In this document: in pieces, positions 8,643-15,562 of the stretch
Position numbering within the stretch: the stretch's first letter is position 1
Layout of the letters: every line of letters begins with the position of its first letter
Source of the DNA: an uncultured Desulfobacterales bacterium
GTDB taxonomy: Bacteria > Desulfobacterota > Desulfobacteria > Desulfobacterales > JAFDCJ01
Assembly: GCA_945787595.1 (NCBI GenBank)
Contig: CALZJV010000209.1
Location: 1-18,522, forward strand
Direction: 5' to 3'
DNA: 18,522 nt
Program-made: the position numbers and the translations under genes
The notes under the pieces: model-generated
The model's database searches: none
What the model was told of the DNA's origin: nothing
What the model saw: only the letters and a program-made list of their open reading frames with translations

Positions 8643-8676
8643 GGAGGAACGTCGTTCATGCTCCGAAGATTCCTCC
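8643..8676 (+). terminator. Possible hairpin terminator after the nap cluster
   Basis: GGAGGAA (8643-8649) and TTCCTCC (8670-8676) form a perfect 7-bp stem with a 20-nt loop, followed by TGTTATTT rather than a clean T run. It lies 72 bp after the nrfD-like stop. The long loop and weak T tract keep confidence low. Confidence 0.3.
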
Positions 8677-8705
8677 TGTTATTTCAGTTTAAACATCTAA
8701 GTTGC

Positions 8706-8719
8706 TTAACAATAGTTAA
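8706..8719. promoter_or_regulatory. Short palindrome upstream of the DUF438/hemerythrin gene
   Basis: TTAAC-AATA-GTTAA is a perfect 5-bp inverted repeat with 4-bp spacing, 86 bp before the start at 8805. Nearby GTTTAAAC is also palindromic. It could bind a dimeric regulator, but AT-rich DNA yields such sites by chance. Confidence 0.3.
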
Positions 8720-8804
8720 AACTGTCGACCAAATTTTGTCGCTATTTTATCTTAAAACACACCGATGAAAAAACCTTTAAAGTCCGTCACCAGGAGGCCA
8801 AACC

Positions 8805-10298
8805 ATGGAATTAAACGCGAAGACCAAGATCGATGCCCTGCTAAAGCAATACCCTTTTTTGCTTGATTATTTGATCACCCTGTCACCTAAATTTGAGAAT
8901 TTAAAAAATCCCTTGATGCGTAAAACAATGGGCAAAGTGGCTACCCTGGAAATGGCAGCCTCTGTCGGTGGGATGAACAAAGATGAGCTGATATCCGCCC
9001 TGATCGCTGAAATCGACAAGCATAGCGGCAAGGATGCAACCTCCGGTGAAGTTGCTCCCGCCTCTCAGGGTGAACCTCTGACTGATCCCAAGAAACGGCA
9101 GGCAGCACTCAAGGGAATCATAAAAGATCTCCACGAAGGCCACGACATGGAAATACTCAAACAAAGATTCAGAGAATTGATTCAGGGAATTGAGGCTCCG
9201 GAAATCGCTAAATTGGAGCAGGAACTCATGAATGAAGGGCTGCCCGCCGAAGAAATCAAACGTCTTTGCGACGTTCATGTGGAGATATTCAAGGAGGCCT
9301 TAGAAGAGCAGGACAGACCGGTATGTCCTCCGGGCCATCCGATCCACACCTTTATGAAGGAAAACCGGGCATCTGAGAAAATCATGAGCGAGACTAGTAT
9401 ACTCATGGGGCGCATGGGACTCCCCCCCGACCCTGAAGCCTTTGAAGAACACCGACAGTCGCTGGGCTCCCTCATCGAGCAGTTGTCAGAAATCGATATC
9501 CATTACATGCGCAAAGAAAATCAGCTTTTTCCAATGCTGGAAGCCCACCATTTCACCGGCCCATCCCAAGTGATGTGGTCGATTCACGACGATATCCGAG
9601 CCCATATAAAACAGGCCCGGGAGGCATTTACCGGCGGCGACCCGGTAAAAACGTTGGCGTCCCTGAAAAAAGCTATCCAGGCCGTGCGGGAGATGATCTA
9701 TAAGGAAGAGCACATTCTTTTCCCCGCCAGCCTGGATATGTTGACCCAAAATGAGTGGATTAAGGTTAAAGAAGGTGAGGCCGACATTGGTTTCGCCTGG
9801 GTGGTGCCTGACACCGGCTGGCCTAAAGAAATTGTCGAAGAACCGGAAGCGGAGCCACCCGAGCCACTTGAGGTTTTAACGGATGTGGCCGAGGCTCTGG
9901 GCCTGGATACGGGACGTATGACCCTGGAACAAATTAACCTGATGCTGACCCACCTGCCGGTGGACTTGACTTTTGTGGATGAAAACGACCGGGTGGCTTA
10001 TTATTCCGAGGGTCCGGAGCGGATTTTCCCCCGCAGCCCCGCAATCATTGGCCGGGAGGTGCGCAACTGCCATCCCCCCAAAAGCGTCCACATGGTTAAC
10101 AAAATCCTGGACGCTTTTAAATCCGGCTCCCGGGACACGGCCGAATTCTGGATCCAGCTGGGAGAGAAGTTCATCTACATCCGCTATTTCGCAGTTCGGG
10201 ATAAAAAAGGCTACTACCGCGGCACCCTGGAGGTCAGCCAAGACCTGACCGCAATCCGAAAACTGGAGGGACAGCAGCGGTTGCTGGACTGGGAATAG
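8805..10298 (+). CDS. DUF1858-DUF438-hemerythrin-PAS domain protein
   Basis: Cytoplasmic protein of 497 residues with no membrane segment. Order: a DUF1858/ScdA_N-like domain (about 3-70), a linker, a DUF438 domain (about 94-165), a hemerythrin-type HHE domain (about 178-315) with candidate di-iron ligands H181, H233, E238, H261, H267, E302 and H303, and a C-terminal PAS-like domain (about 383-485). Proteins of this family are thought to sense or bind oxygen or nitric oxide through di-iron; no enzymatic output domain is seen. The start follows a perfect AGGAGG at 8792-8797. Its place just after the nitrate reductase cluster suggests a link to nitrosative or oxygen stress, but it has its own 233-bp upstream region and may be regulated separately. 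Exact ligand choice is a guess. Confidence 0.85.
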   Translation: MELNAKTKIDALLKQYPFLLDYLITLSPKFENLKNPLMRKTMGKVATLEMAASVGGMNKDELISALIAEIDKHSGKDATSGEVAPASQGEPLTDPKKRQAALKGIIKDLHEGHDMEILKQRFRELIQGIEAPEIAKLEQELMNEGLPAEEIKRLCDVHVEIFKEALEEQDRPVCPPGHPIHTFMKENRASEKIMSETSILMGRMGLPPDPEAFEEHRQSLGSLIEQLSEIDIHYMRKENQLFPMLEAHHFTGPSQVMWSIHDDIRAHIKQAREAFTGGDPVKTLASLKKAIQAVREMIYKEEHILFPASLDMLTQNEWIKVKEGEADIGFAWVVPDTGWPKEIVEEPEAEPPEPLEVLTDVAEALGLDTGRMTLEQINLMLTHLPVDLTFVDENDRVAYYSEGPERIFPRSPAIIGREVRNCHPPKSVHMVNKILDAFKSGSRDTAEFWIQLGEKFIYIRYFAVRDKKGYYRGTLEVSQDLTAIRKLEGQQRLLDWE

Positions 10299-10419
10299 TT
10301 GGACCGGGTGTTTACTTATCCAGGTTCAATCCTTACGTTATTATTAATCAGTCAGACAGTTAAAAACGACGACAGTTCGCATTGTATCGGGGATTATTTT
10401 CAATTAAACATATCGAAAG

Positions 10420-10445
10420 TTGATAAAATGCAAGGATTTTATCAA
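10420..10445. promoter_or_regulatory. Perfect 10-bp inverted repeat, putative operator upstream of msrA
   Basis: TTGATAAAAT (10420-10429) and ATTTTATCAA (10436-10445) are exact reverse complements separated by 6 bp. Related half-sites TTATCAA (10450-10456) and TTGATAAAA (10502-10510) bracket a candidate promoter. The repeated TTGATAA(AA) word suggests cooperative repressor or activator binding. It is too AT-rich and lacks a T tract, so a terminator is unlikely. Confidence 0.45.
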
Positions 10446-10470
10446 TTCGTTATCAAATTGTGAACAAATC

Positions 10471-10500
10471 TTGACATCTTTTTTTAGGATAGTGCTTATA
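10471..10500 (+). promoter_or_regulatory. Candidate sigma-70 promoter for the msr gene
   Basis: TTGACA at 10471-10476 is a consensus -35 box. An imperfect -10 box CTTATA at 10495-10500 follows after 18 bp. The gene starts 87 bp further on. Confidence 0.4.
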
Positions 10501-10586
10501 TTTGATAAAAACGGACGAGAATAACGGCTATGATACAAGATTAGTTTTACGAAAGCTATAAATCCTAAAAAATTGGAGGGATTGAC

Positions 10587-11501
10587 ATGAAAACAACCAT
10601 CCTTATTGGAATAATAATAACTAGTATGCTTATTTTAGTAGGATTTCAAAAATCTAACAATCTGCAGGGAAAAATGGATACTACCATGGATAAAAAACAG
10701 AAGAACCTGTCTGAAGCTACTTTCGCCGGCGGTTGTTTTTGGTGTACGGAGTCGGATTTTGAAAAATTTGACGGAGTTGTTGAAGCCATATCCGGTTATG
10801 TCGGCGGACAGACCCAAAATCCCACCTACCAGGAAGTGTCGGCCGGAGGTACCGGGCATGCTGAAGCGGTTCGAGTCCTTTATGATCCGCAAAAGATTAC
10901 CTATACTGAATTGCTCGATATCTTCTGGCAGCACATGGACCCGACCGATCCCGACGGGCAATTTGTCGACAGAGGCTCCCAGTATCGACCGGCTATATTT
11001 TATCATGATGAAGAGCAAAAACGTCTGGCTGAGGAATCCAAAAGAAAACTTGAATCTTCCGGCCGGTTTAACAAATCCATCGCAACTGAAATCGTCCCGA
11101 TTTCTGAATTTTACGAGGCCGAAGACTATCACCAGGATTACTATAAGAAAAATCCGTTGCGATATAAATTTTACCGGCATAATTCCGGCCGGGATCAGTT
11201 TCTGAAAAAAACATGGAGCGACACGGCGCAACCGGCGGCCGGAGGGGACACCCAAGCAGCCTATTCAAAACCCGACGATAACGTGCTGAAAACGAAACTA
11301 ACGTCGCTGCAGTATAAAATTACCCAGCAAGAAGGCACTGAACCGCCCTTTAGAAATGAATACTGGGACAATAAAAAGGAAGGTATCTACGTCGACATCG
11401 TATCCGGCGATCCTGGAAAAAGAGGATCGCAGCCTTTTTGGGGTTCGCACCGAGGTGAGAAGCAAACATGGCGATTCTCATCTCGGGCATCTTTTTCCTG
11501 A
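10587..11501 (+). CDS. msrA: Exported peptide methionine sulfoxide reductase MsrA with broken MsrB tail
   Basis: Reduces methionine-S-sulfoxide in proteins. The N-terminus (1-19) is a hydrophobic signal or anchor, placing the enzyme outside the cytoplasm. The MsrA domain spans about 43-210 with the GGCFWC active site (catalytic C50, possible resolving C53), GYVGG, the GHAEAV motif and YHQDYY. After a linker an MsrB domain begins at about residue 232 ([37 protein letters not shown]), then the reading frame departs from the family and runs on to a stop at 11501. The rest of MsrB continues in another frame. GGAGGG at 10575-10580 supports the start. MsrA should function; MsrB as read lacks its catalytic cysteine. 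No other gene overlaps on this strand. Confidence 0.88.
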   Translation: MKTTILIGIIITSMLILVGFQKSNNLQGKMDTTMDKKQKNLSEATFAGGCFWCTESDFEKFDGVVEAISGYVGGQTQNPTYQEVSAGGTGHAEAVRVLYDPQKITYTELLDIFWQHMDPTDPDGQFVDRGSQYRPAIFYHDEEQKRLAEESKRKLESSGRFNKSIATEIVPISEFYEAEDYHQDYYKKNPLRYKFYRHNSGRDQFLKKTWSDTAQPAAGGDTQAAYSKPDDNVLKTKLTSLQYKITQQEGTEPPFRNEYWDNKKEGIYVDIVSGDPGKRGSQPFWGSHRGEKQTWRFSSRASFS

Positions 11502-11634
11502 TGGGCCGGCACCTACCGGCCTGAGATACTGTATCAATTCCGCCTCCTTGAAGTTCATCCCCAAAGAAGCGCTGCAAAAAGAGGGATATGACGGATATGT
11601 GCGTCTTTTTGAAACCAGCAAAGCGGCCAATTAA
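11356..11634 (+). pseudogene. Frameshifted C-terminal remnant of MsrB
   Basis: In the +1 frame relative to the upstream reading, recognisable MsrB sequence runs from about 11412: [39 protein letters not shown] and [14 protein letters not shown]. It includes the catalytic cysteine in RYCINSAS. The segment that should join it to SGDP, roughly 25 residues containing the G-W-P-S-F stretch, is absent. The join is at about 11410-11415, where ATCCT fits both the upstream and downstream readings, so deletion between short direct repeats is plausible. Residues before the join in this frame are meaningless. A sequencing or assembly error is the main alternative. Confidence 0.8.
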
Positions 11635-11968
11635 GCAATAGATGCCGAATGGAATATTGGAATGGTGGAATAAACGAAGGCTTAATCCGCCAAACTAACG
11701 GTGGACAAGAGTGAGCTAAATTGCCTAAAATGCATAAAATTTAGATCTCGTTGAATAGTTTACTGGTTGAATGGTTGATTAGGTAAATTATAGTCATAAT
11801 TTCAGAATGTTACGATTGTTGAAAAATGAAGTGTTCAATTATTTTGCAAATATGGGATGAATACATATTTACAACCACTTAACCAATCAACTAATCAACC
11901 AATCAACGATATCAGATCTTTGGAAATTTCAATAAAATATTTTGACCTGATATTGTGACAAATTAGAA
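11635..11968. repeat. Intergenic region between convergent genes with degenerate repeats and long inverted arms
   Basis: No gene is supported here. At 11648-11674 the word GGAAT recurs (ATGGAATATTGGAATGGTGG). GGTTGAATGGTTGATTAGG at 11765-11783 is matched by CTAATCAACCAATCAAC at 11891-11907, a 17-bp inverted match with one mismatch separated by about 107 bp; the second arm is itself part of a CAATCAACTAATCAACC-type repeat from 11883. No T-run terminator is evident. Similar word-like repeats occur at 7125-7315. Confidence 0.7.
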
Positions 11969-12580
11969 TCAACCTGCCTCTGCCTTTAAATATTCAAAAA
12001 ACAGCATCCCCACCATGGCCAGGCATTCCATGTCCAGAAATTTTTCGGCGCGCTTTTCAAATAATACCGAACACTGAGCGGGGAACTCTTCATCTTTATC
12101 ATTGAACAATAGCAAGACAGGCACTTTGGGCAAGGCATTAAACTGCATCGCAAGGTCATATGAGAATTGATCAGCAGGCGGGCGCCCACCGATTTTTTTA
12201 CCTGCGGTTTCAAGTTCCGCCAGCCGCCCGCAGAACGTTTCAGCAATTGGATGGGTAACCGTATTATAAAACGCCTGGATCAGGGGGGCGGCATTCTTAA
12301 AATCTTTGTACGACATCCAGTTGCCCCCCAAAGGTTCAAGCATCGGACACATCAACAGATATTTACACAAAATGACGCTAACGGAAAGATGGGGTTGCCT
12401 GTTTAATGGATCTGTAATGCCCTTGGCAGATATCCTGTAGGGCTTGCCGAAAAACGGGATGATGACCGTCTGACCATCTAGTTGAATGTCAAGCTTATCT
12501 GCCAGGTATGGGAAATCCAGTTCGGCGATGCGAGATAGATAATCTTTGTAGGTTTGTTCGTAAACGTGTCTTTTTTCCAT
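11969..12580 (-). CDS. DUF3786 family protein
   Basis: Soluble protein of 203 residues matching the DUF3786 family, common in anaerobic deltaproteobacteria and of unknown function. Recognisable parts are the N-terminal helix, PLNRQPHLSVSVILCKYLL (about 58-76), GNWMSYKDFKNA (86-97), and the C-terminal core FNALPKVPVLLLFNDKDEEFPAQ, typical in its F-x-x-LP-x-VP-x-LLL-F-x-x-DEEFP pattern. No signal peptide or membrane segment is seen. The start at 12580 has GGGTGAG just upstream on the minus strand, a weak ribosome binding site. It lies 113 bp downstream of the cyclase gene in transcription order and may be part of that operon or have its own promoter. Confidence 0.8.
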   Translation of the reverse strand: MEKRHVYEQTYKDYLSRIAELDFPYLADKLDIQLDGQTVIIPFFGKPYRISAKGITDPLNRQPHLSVSVILCKYLLMCPMLEPLGGNWMSYKDFKNAAPLIQAFYNTVTHPIAETFCGRLAELETAGKKIGGRPPADQFSYDLAMQFNALPKVPVLLLFNDKDEEFPAQCSVLFEKRAEKFLDMECLAMVGMLFFEYLKAEAG

Positions 12581-12587
12581 GGCTCAC

Positions 12588-12611
12588 CCAAAGTCGCTAA
12601 GACGCAAAGGT
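12588..12611. repeat. CGCTAAGACGCAAAG-type intergenic repeat fragment
   Basis: CAAAGTCGCTAAGACGCAAAG contains imperfect copies of CAAAG-N-CGC. I recall this word-like motif as a dispersed repeat in many environmental bacterial genomes. It lies just upstream of the DUF3786 start. Confidence 0.4.
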
Positions 12612-12623
12612 TCAATTAATTGA
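12612..12623. promoter_or_regulatory. 12-bp palindrome upstream of the DUF3786 gene
   Basis: TCAATTAATTGA is perfectly palindromic and lies 32-43 bp upstream of the DUF3786 start. Next to it, 12625-12652 can form a bulged GGGTC/GACCC plus GGC/GCC hairpin, which could end the cyclase transcript although no T run follows. Both are weak. Confidence 0.25.
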
Positions 12624-12693
12624 GGGGTCGAGGCGTTTCTCAAAGCCGACCCGCTGCATGGATAATCGCCACCGAAACCGCATGAACTCGACC

Positions 12694-13356
12694 CTAAGAC
12701 ATTGTAATTATTGCAAAAGACCGCACTGGAAACGACCCCATGCCCTTCACCGGCGGCGGGACGGCAAAAAATTTAAATCCGCCATCAGGCAACGTATCCA
12801 GATGGCAGAGGTGCTCGACAATCGGAATTCCGCCACCGAGCAGGATGGTATGCACCGGACGGGTTCCGTCCGTATTGTCGTCGATGTTGAGCGAATCTAT
12901 GCCCACCAGGGCTGAGCCTCCTAATTTTAAGTATTCGGCAGACTCCCGGGTTAAATAGGGGTGATCTTTGAAATACAGTTCGGTGCCCCAGTATCGATCC
13001 CAGCCGGTATGGATCAGAATGGCTTTGCCTTTCAGGTCTTTACCTTTGAAAAGATCCGGCGAAATCGCACGGGTGGCCGGATCCGCATGTAGCAATACCC
13101 CGTCAAGGTTGGCCACCAAAGCAGTGTCAAGCTGTGACAGGTCTTTGCCATCTATATGTCGATGAAACGGGGCGTCAATATAAGTGCCGGTGTTGGCGAC
13201 CATTTCGATTTTTCCAATCTGAAAAGTAGTCCCTTCGGCGTAGTGCTGCTTGGAGTCTTCCCGGCTCAGGTAATCCTGTATCTTCGGCCCGGGTAGCCCT
13301 GCGTATGTGATCATACCATCTTGAATGACATGGCTGAGTTCAATGAATTTTGGCAT
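12694..13356 (-). CDS. Cyclase-family (kynurenine formamidase-like) protein
   Basis: Soluble protein of 220 residues with the cyclase fold (PF04199), whose members are metal-dependent hydrolases or isomerases such as KynB. The signature HxGTHxDxPxH appears as NTGTYIDAPFH (55-65): D61 and H65 are kept, while N55 and Y59 replace two histidines that are zinc ligands in KynB. Other family features are the start FIELSHVIQDGM, HTGWDRYWG (116-124), VGIDSLNIDD (151-160) and the C-terminal FFAVPPPVKGMGSFPVR. I believe a sizeable family branch shares this TGTY variant, so it may bind metal differently. AAGGA precedes the ATG by about 7 bases. It is 28 bp downstream of the SHMT-like gene, implying co-transcription. 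Substrate unknown. Confidence 0.82.
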   Translation of the reverse strand: MPKFIELSHVIQDGMITYAGLPGPKIQDYLSREDSKQHYAEGTTFQIGKIEMVANTGTYIDAPFHRHIDGKDLSQLDTALVANLDGVLLHADPATRAISPDLFKGKDLKGKAILIHTGWDRYWGTELYFKDHPYLTRESAEYLKLGGSALVGIDSLNIDDNTDGTRPVHTILLGGGIPIVEHLCHLDTLPDGGFKFFAVPPPVKGMGSFPVRSFAIITMS

Positions 13357-13384
13357 ATTGCATTCCTTATCGATCGCATTGCAT

Positions 13385-14629
13385 CTAAACCTTCTCCTTA
13401 TAAACCGGAAATCTCCGGCACAAATTCATGACTTCCTGTGACACGTTTCCCAGAATATCGCTATTTTTATTATTTACGATGGCAATATCGATCCAGTTGA
13501 CAATCTGAGCAACTTCGTCCAACCCCATTCCGCGCGTCGTAACAGCCGGGCTGCCGATTCTGATGCCGCTGGTGATGTCCGGTTTCTGGGGATCACCCGG
13601 AATGACATTGCGGTTGACAATTATTCCTACAGACTCCAATGTTTTTTCAGCTAACACTCCGGTCAGGCCTTTTGACCTTAAATCCACCAGCACCAAGTGG
13701 TTGTCGGTTCCCCCCGATACCATTCGATACCCTTTCTTTTTAAAGCCGGCTGCAAACGCGGCTGCATTTACCAAAGTCATTTTTTGCAGTTCTTTAAATT
13801 CCGGATTCAAGGCCAGCTTGAAGCACACCGCCTTTGCAGCCAGCAGATTGAGGGAGGGGGTACCCTGGGATCCGGGGAAAATTGTTTTGCTGATTTTTTG
13901 GCCATGCTCCTGCCGGCACAGTATCACCCCACCTCGCCCGCCGTTAAGCGTTTTGTAAGTGGTGAAAGTGACAAAATCAGCATGGGAAACCGGACCGGGT
14001 ATCACGCCGGCTGCAACCAATCCGGCAATATGGGCCATGTCCACCATTAAATAGGCTGAAACACTGTGGGCAATTTCCGCCATTTTTTTGTAGTCGATCA
14101 ACCGAGGATACGAGCTGGCGCCAGCCACTATCATCCGGGGTTTGAATGACTTTGCCAAGTCTCCGACTTCGTCGTAATCAATTCGCTCGGTTTCCAGATT
14201 CAAGCCATAATGTTTAAAATTAAAACAACTGCTGGTGATTGATGACGGATCGCCATGGGAGAGATGTCCGCCATGGGACAACTTCATTGTCAGGATTCTG
14301 TCACCAACATCAAGAACCGAGAAATAAACCGCCAGATTAGCCGAAACACCGCTGTGAGGTTGAAGATTGGCATGCTCCGCGCCGAATAAACGTTTTGCCC
14401 TCGCTATCGCGAGGCTTTCCAGCTCATCAGCATGGATACAACCCGCATGAAAGCGGCTGCCCGGATACCCTTCTGCCGCTTTGGTGCTGAAAATGGACCC
14501 CTGGGCTTCAAAAATCGACTTGGGAGCATGGTTCTCAGCCGCAATAAGATCCAGGGTGTTTTCGATTCTTGATTCTTCCCGTCGAATTATGCGGGCCACC
14601 ACGGGATCATGGTCGGACAAATATTGCAT
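13385..14629 (-). CDS. Serine hydroxymethyltransferase-like PLP enzyme with altered active site
   Basis: Fold-type I PLP protein of 414 residues, full length for GlyA and alignable throughout. Kept are LIAAEN (28-33), E53 in AEGYPG, PHSG (91-94), HGGHLSHG (119-126), VDMAHIAGL with D197, the PLP lysine K226 and R356 in SGIRIG. Changed relative to E. coli GlyA: Y55 is A51, Y64-Y65 is F60-H61, and H228 just before the PLP lysine is Y225 (TTYKTLNGGRGG instead of TTHKTL). These residues shape substrate and folate chemistry, so the enzyme may be an aldolase or act on another amino acid rather than supply one-carbon units. First gene of a minus-strand operon; AAGG lies upstream of the ATG. I therefore do not assign glyA. 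Confidence 0.83.
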   Translation of the reverse strand: MQYLSDHDPVVARIIRREESRIENTLDLIAAENHAPKSIFEAQGSIFSTKAAEGYPGSRFHAGCIHADELESLAIARAKRLFGAEHANLQPHSGVSANLAVYFSVLDVGDRILTMKLSHGGHLSHGDPSSITSSCFNFKHYGLNLETERIDYDEVGDLAKSFKPRMIVAGASSYPRLIDYKKMAEIAHSVSAYLMVDMAHIAGLVAAGVIPGPVSHADFVTFTTYKTLNGGRGGVILCRQEHGQKISKTIFPGSQGTPSLNLLAAKAVCFKLALNPEFKELQKMTLVNAAAFAAGFKKKGYRMVSGGTDNHLVLVDLRSKGLTGVLAEKTLESVGIIVNRNVIPGDPQKPDITSGIRIGSPAVTTRGMGLDEVAQIVNWIDIAIVNNKNSDILGNVSQEVMNLCRRFPVYKEKV

Positions 14630-14985
14630 TGCAGGACCTTTCGCTAAGAAAAGCTTTTCAAAATGGATGAAAATACGTATTTAAATAAGACGGGGTTAGA
14701 AGAAGATTTTATACAATGCAGACGATGGTTTGTAAATAAAAATGGGGTGGTTAAAAAACAACCATCCCAGGTGGCGGCAAATCGGCGAGCACCCCGGCAT
14801 TACACTAACTAAACGGGTGTCCGGTTTTAACAGCCGCCTTTTTAAGCACTTGAAAAAAATGTAATGGTTATTATGGTAATTACGTCTAAACAATTATATG
14901 GGTTGATATGATTCGACCCCATCCGGTCAAATATCAATTTGATTGGCGGGTAGGGCTCCAGATTTTATTCAAGAGGTAAGACGAC
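14630..14985. other. Divergent intergenic region between SHMT-like gene and rhodanese
   Basis: This 356-bp region must hold promoters for both directions. No gene is supported. It contains a highly structured segment at 14745-14843 and, on the rhodanese side, several TTGAT/ATCAA words: TTGATAT (14903-14909), ATATCAA (14931-14937) and the 11-bp palindrome ATCAATTTGAT (14933-14943). No clear sigma-70 box pair is visible. Confidence 0.5.
14745..14838 (-). promoter_or_regulatory. Structured 5' leader candidate upstream of the SHMT-like gene
   Basis: Read on the minus strand, GGCGGC (14838-14833) pairs with GCCGCC (14778-14773), enclosing CACCC (14819-14815) paired with GGGTG (14794-14790). Next comes a hairpin GGGATGGTT / AACCACCCC (about 14768-14745) followed by ATTTTTATTT, an arrangement resembling aptamer then terminator, about 115 nt before the SHMT-like ATG. 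The phrase CCGCCACCTGGG is faintly like the conserved 3' part of the ZTP (pfl) riboswitch, which controls one-carbon genes, but the 5' conserved part is not recognisable. On the plus strand the same stem is followed by TTTTT (14839-14843) and could instead be a terminator. Confidence 0.4.
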
Positions 14986-15405
14986 ATGAAAAAGAAACGT
15001 ATCGCATTTGCAATGCCAATATTTCTCATTTGTCTTGGGTTCGTTTTATCTGCCCAGAGTGCCCAGGATAGCACCCGTATCATAGCGGTCTCGGCCAAAG
15101 AGGCGGCAGATCTAATTGAAAAACACAAGGGGGATGAGGATTTCGCCATTCTTGACATTCGAACCGCGGGTGAATTTCAATCCGGTCATCTTGCCAAATC
15201 CATCCTAATTGATTTTTACTCGAAAAACTTTGCTGACCAATTAAGCCGGTTGGATAAGGAAAAAACATTTCTGATCTATTGCCGCTCCGGCAACCGATCA
15301 ACCAAGTCCATAGAATTATTTAAGAAACTGAAATTTAAAAAAGTTTATCACATGGCATCCGGAATCAGGGTCTGGAAAGATGAAGGTTTCTCGGTCGTAA
15401 AGTAG
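14986..15405 (+). CDS. Exported single-domain rhodanese
   Basis: Sulfurtransferase-fold protein of 139 residues. Residues 1-25 form a cleavable signal peptide (KKKR, hydrophobic core, SAQSA), so the mature protein is periplasmic. The rhodanese domain spans about 32-138 with LDIRTAGEFQSGHL (56-69) and the active-site loop CRSGNRS (99-105) carrying C99. Single-domain rhodaneses move sulfane sulfur to acceptors or cyanide; the substrate is unknown. AGAGG at 14972-14976 precedes the ATG. The next gene, 157 bp downstream, encodes a membrane-anchored thioredoxin-like selenoprotein, so joint work in extracytoplasmic sulfur or thiol chemistry is plausible but inferred. Confidence 0.9.
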   Translation: MKKKRIAFAMPIFLICLGFVLSAQSAQDSTRIIAVSAKEAADLIEKHKGDEDFAILDIRTAGEFQSGHLAKSILIDFYSKNFADQLSRLDKEKTFLIYCRSGNRSTKSIELFKKLKFKKVYHMASGIRVWKDEGFSVVK

Positions 15406-15459
15406 TCCGGCGCTTTGACATCATGTTTCAGCATCAACATCCAAACGGCCGGAACATAG

Positions 15460-15489
15460 GCGGTGTGCTGATGAAAATTACCACACCGC
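15460..15489 (+). other. Stem-loop between rhodanese and selenoprotein genes
   Basis: GCGGTGTG (15460-15467) and CACACCGC (15482-15489) form a perfect 8-bp stem with a 14-nt loop, followed by TAAAATAAT rather than a T run. It could be a weak terminator or an mRNA-stabilising hairpin. Confidence 0.45.
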
Positions 15490-15562
15490 TAAAATAATAG
15501 GCTTACGCTGAAAACTCCACGACCCTTCAATCAGGTGAAATTATACAGTCGAGGTGTATCCA

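Noticed and set aside
10635..11255. 206-residue antisense frame over msrA
   Set aside because: It covers the conserved MsrA domain exactly and has no family resemblance.
12658..13165. Plus-strand open frames across the cyclase gene
   Set aside because: The minus-strand cyclase accounts for the sequence; the plus frames lack ribosome binding sites and conserved motifs.
14696..14893. 65-residue reading frame on the minus strand upstream of the SHMT-like gene
   Set aside because: It overlies the hairpin-rich segment, matches no family I recognise and has no convincing ribosome binding site.
15460..15489. Hairpin as a firm terminator of the rhodanese gene
   Set aside because: The stem is good, but the sequence after it is TAAAATAAT with no T run on either strand, so it is listed only as a stem-loop.
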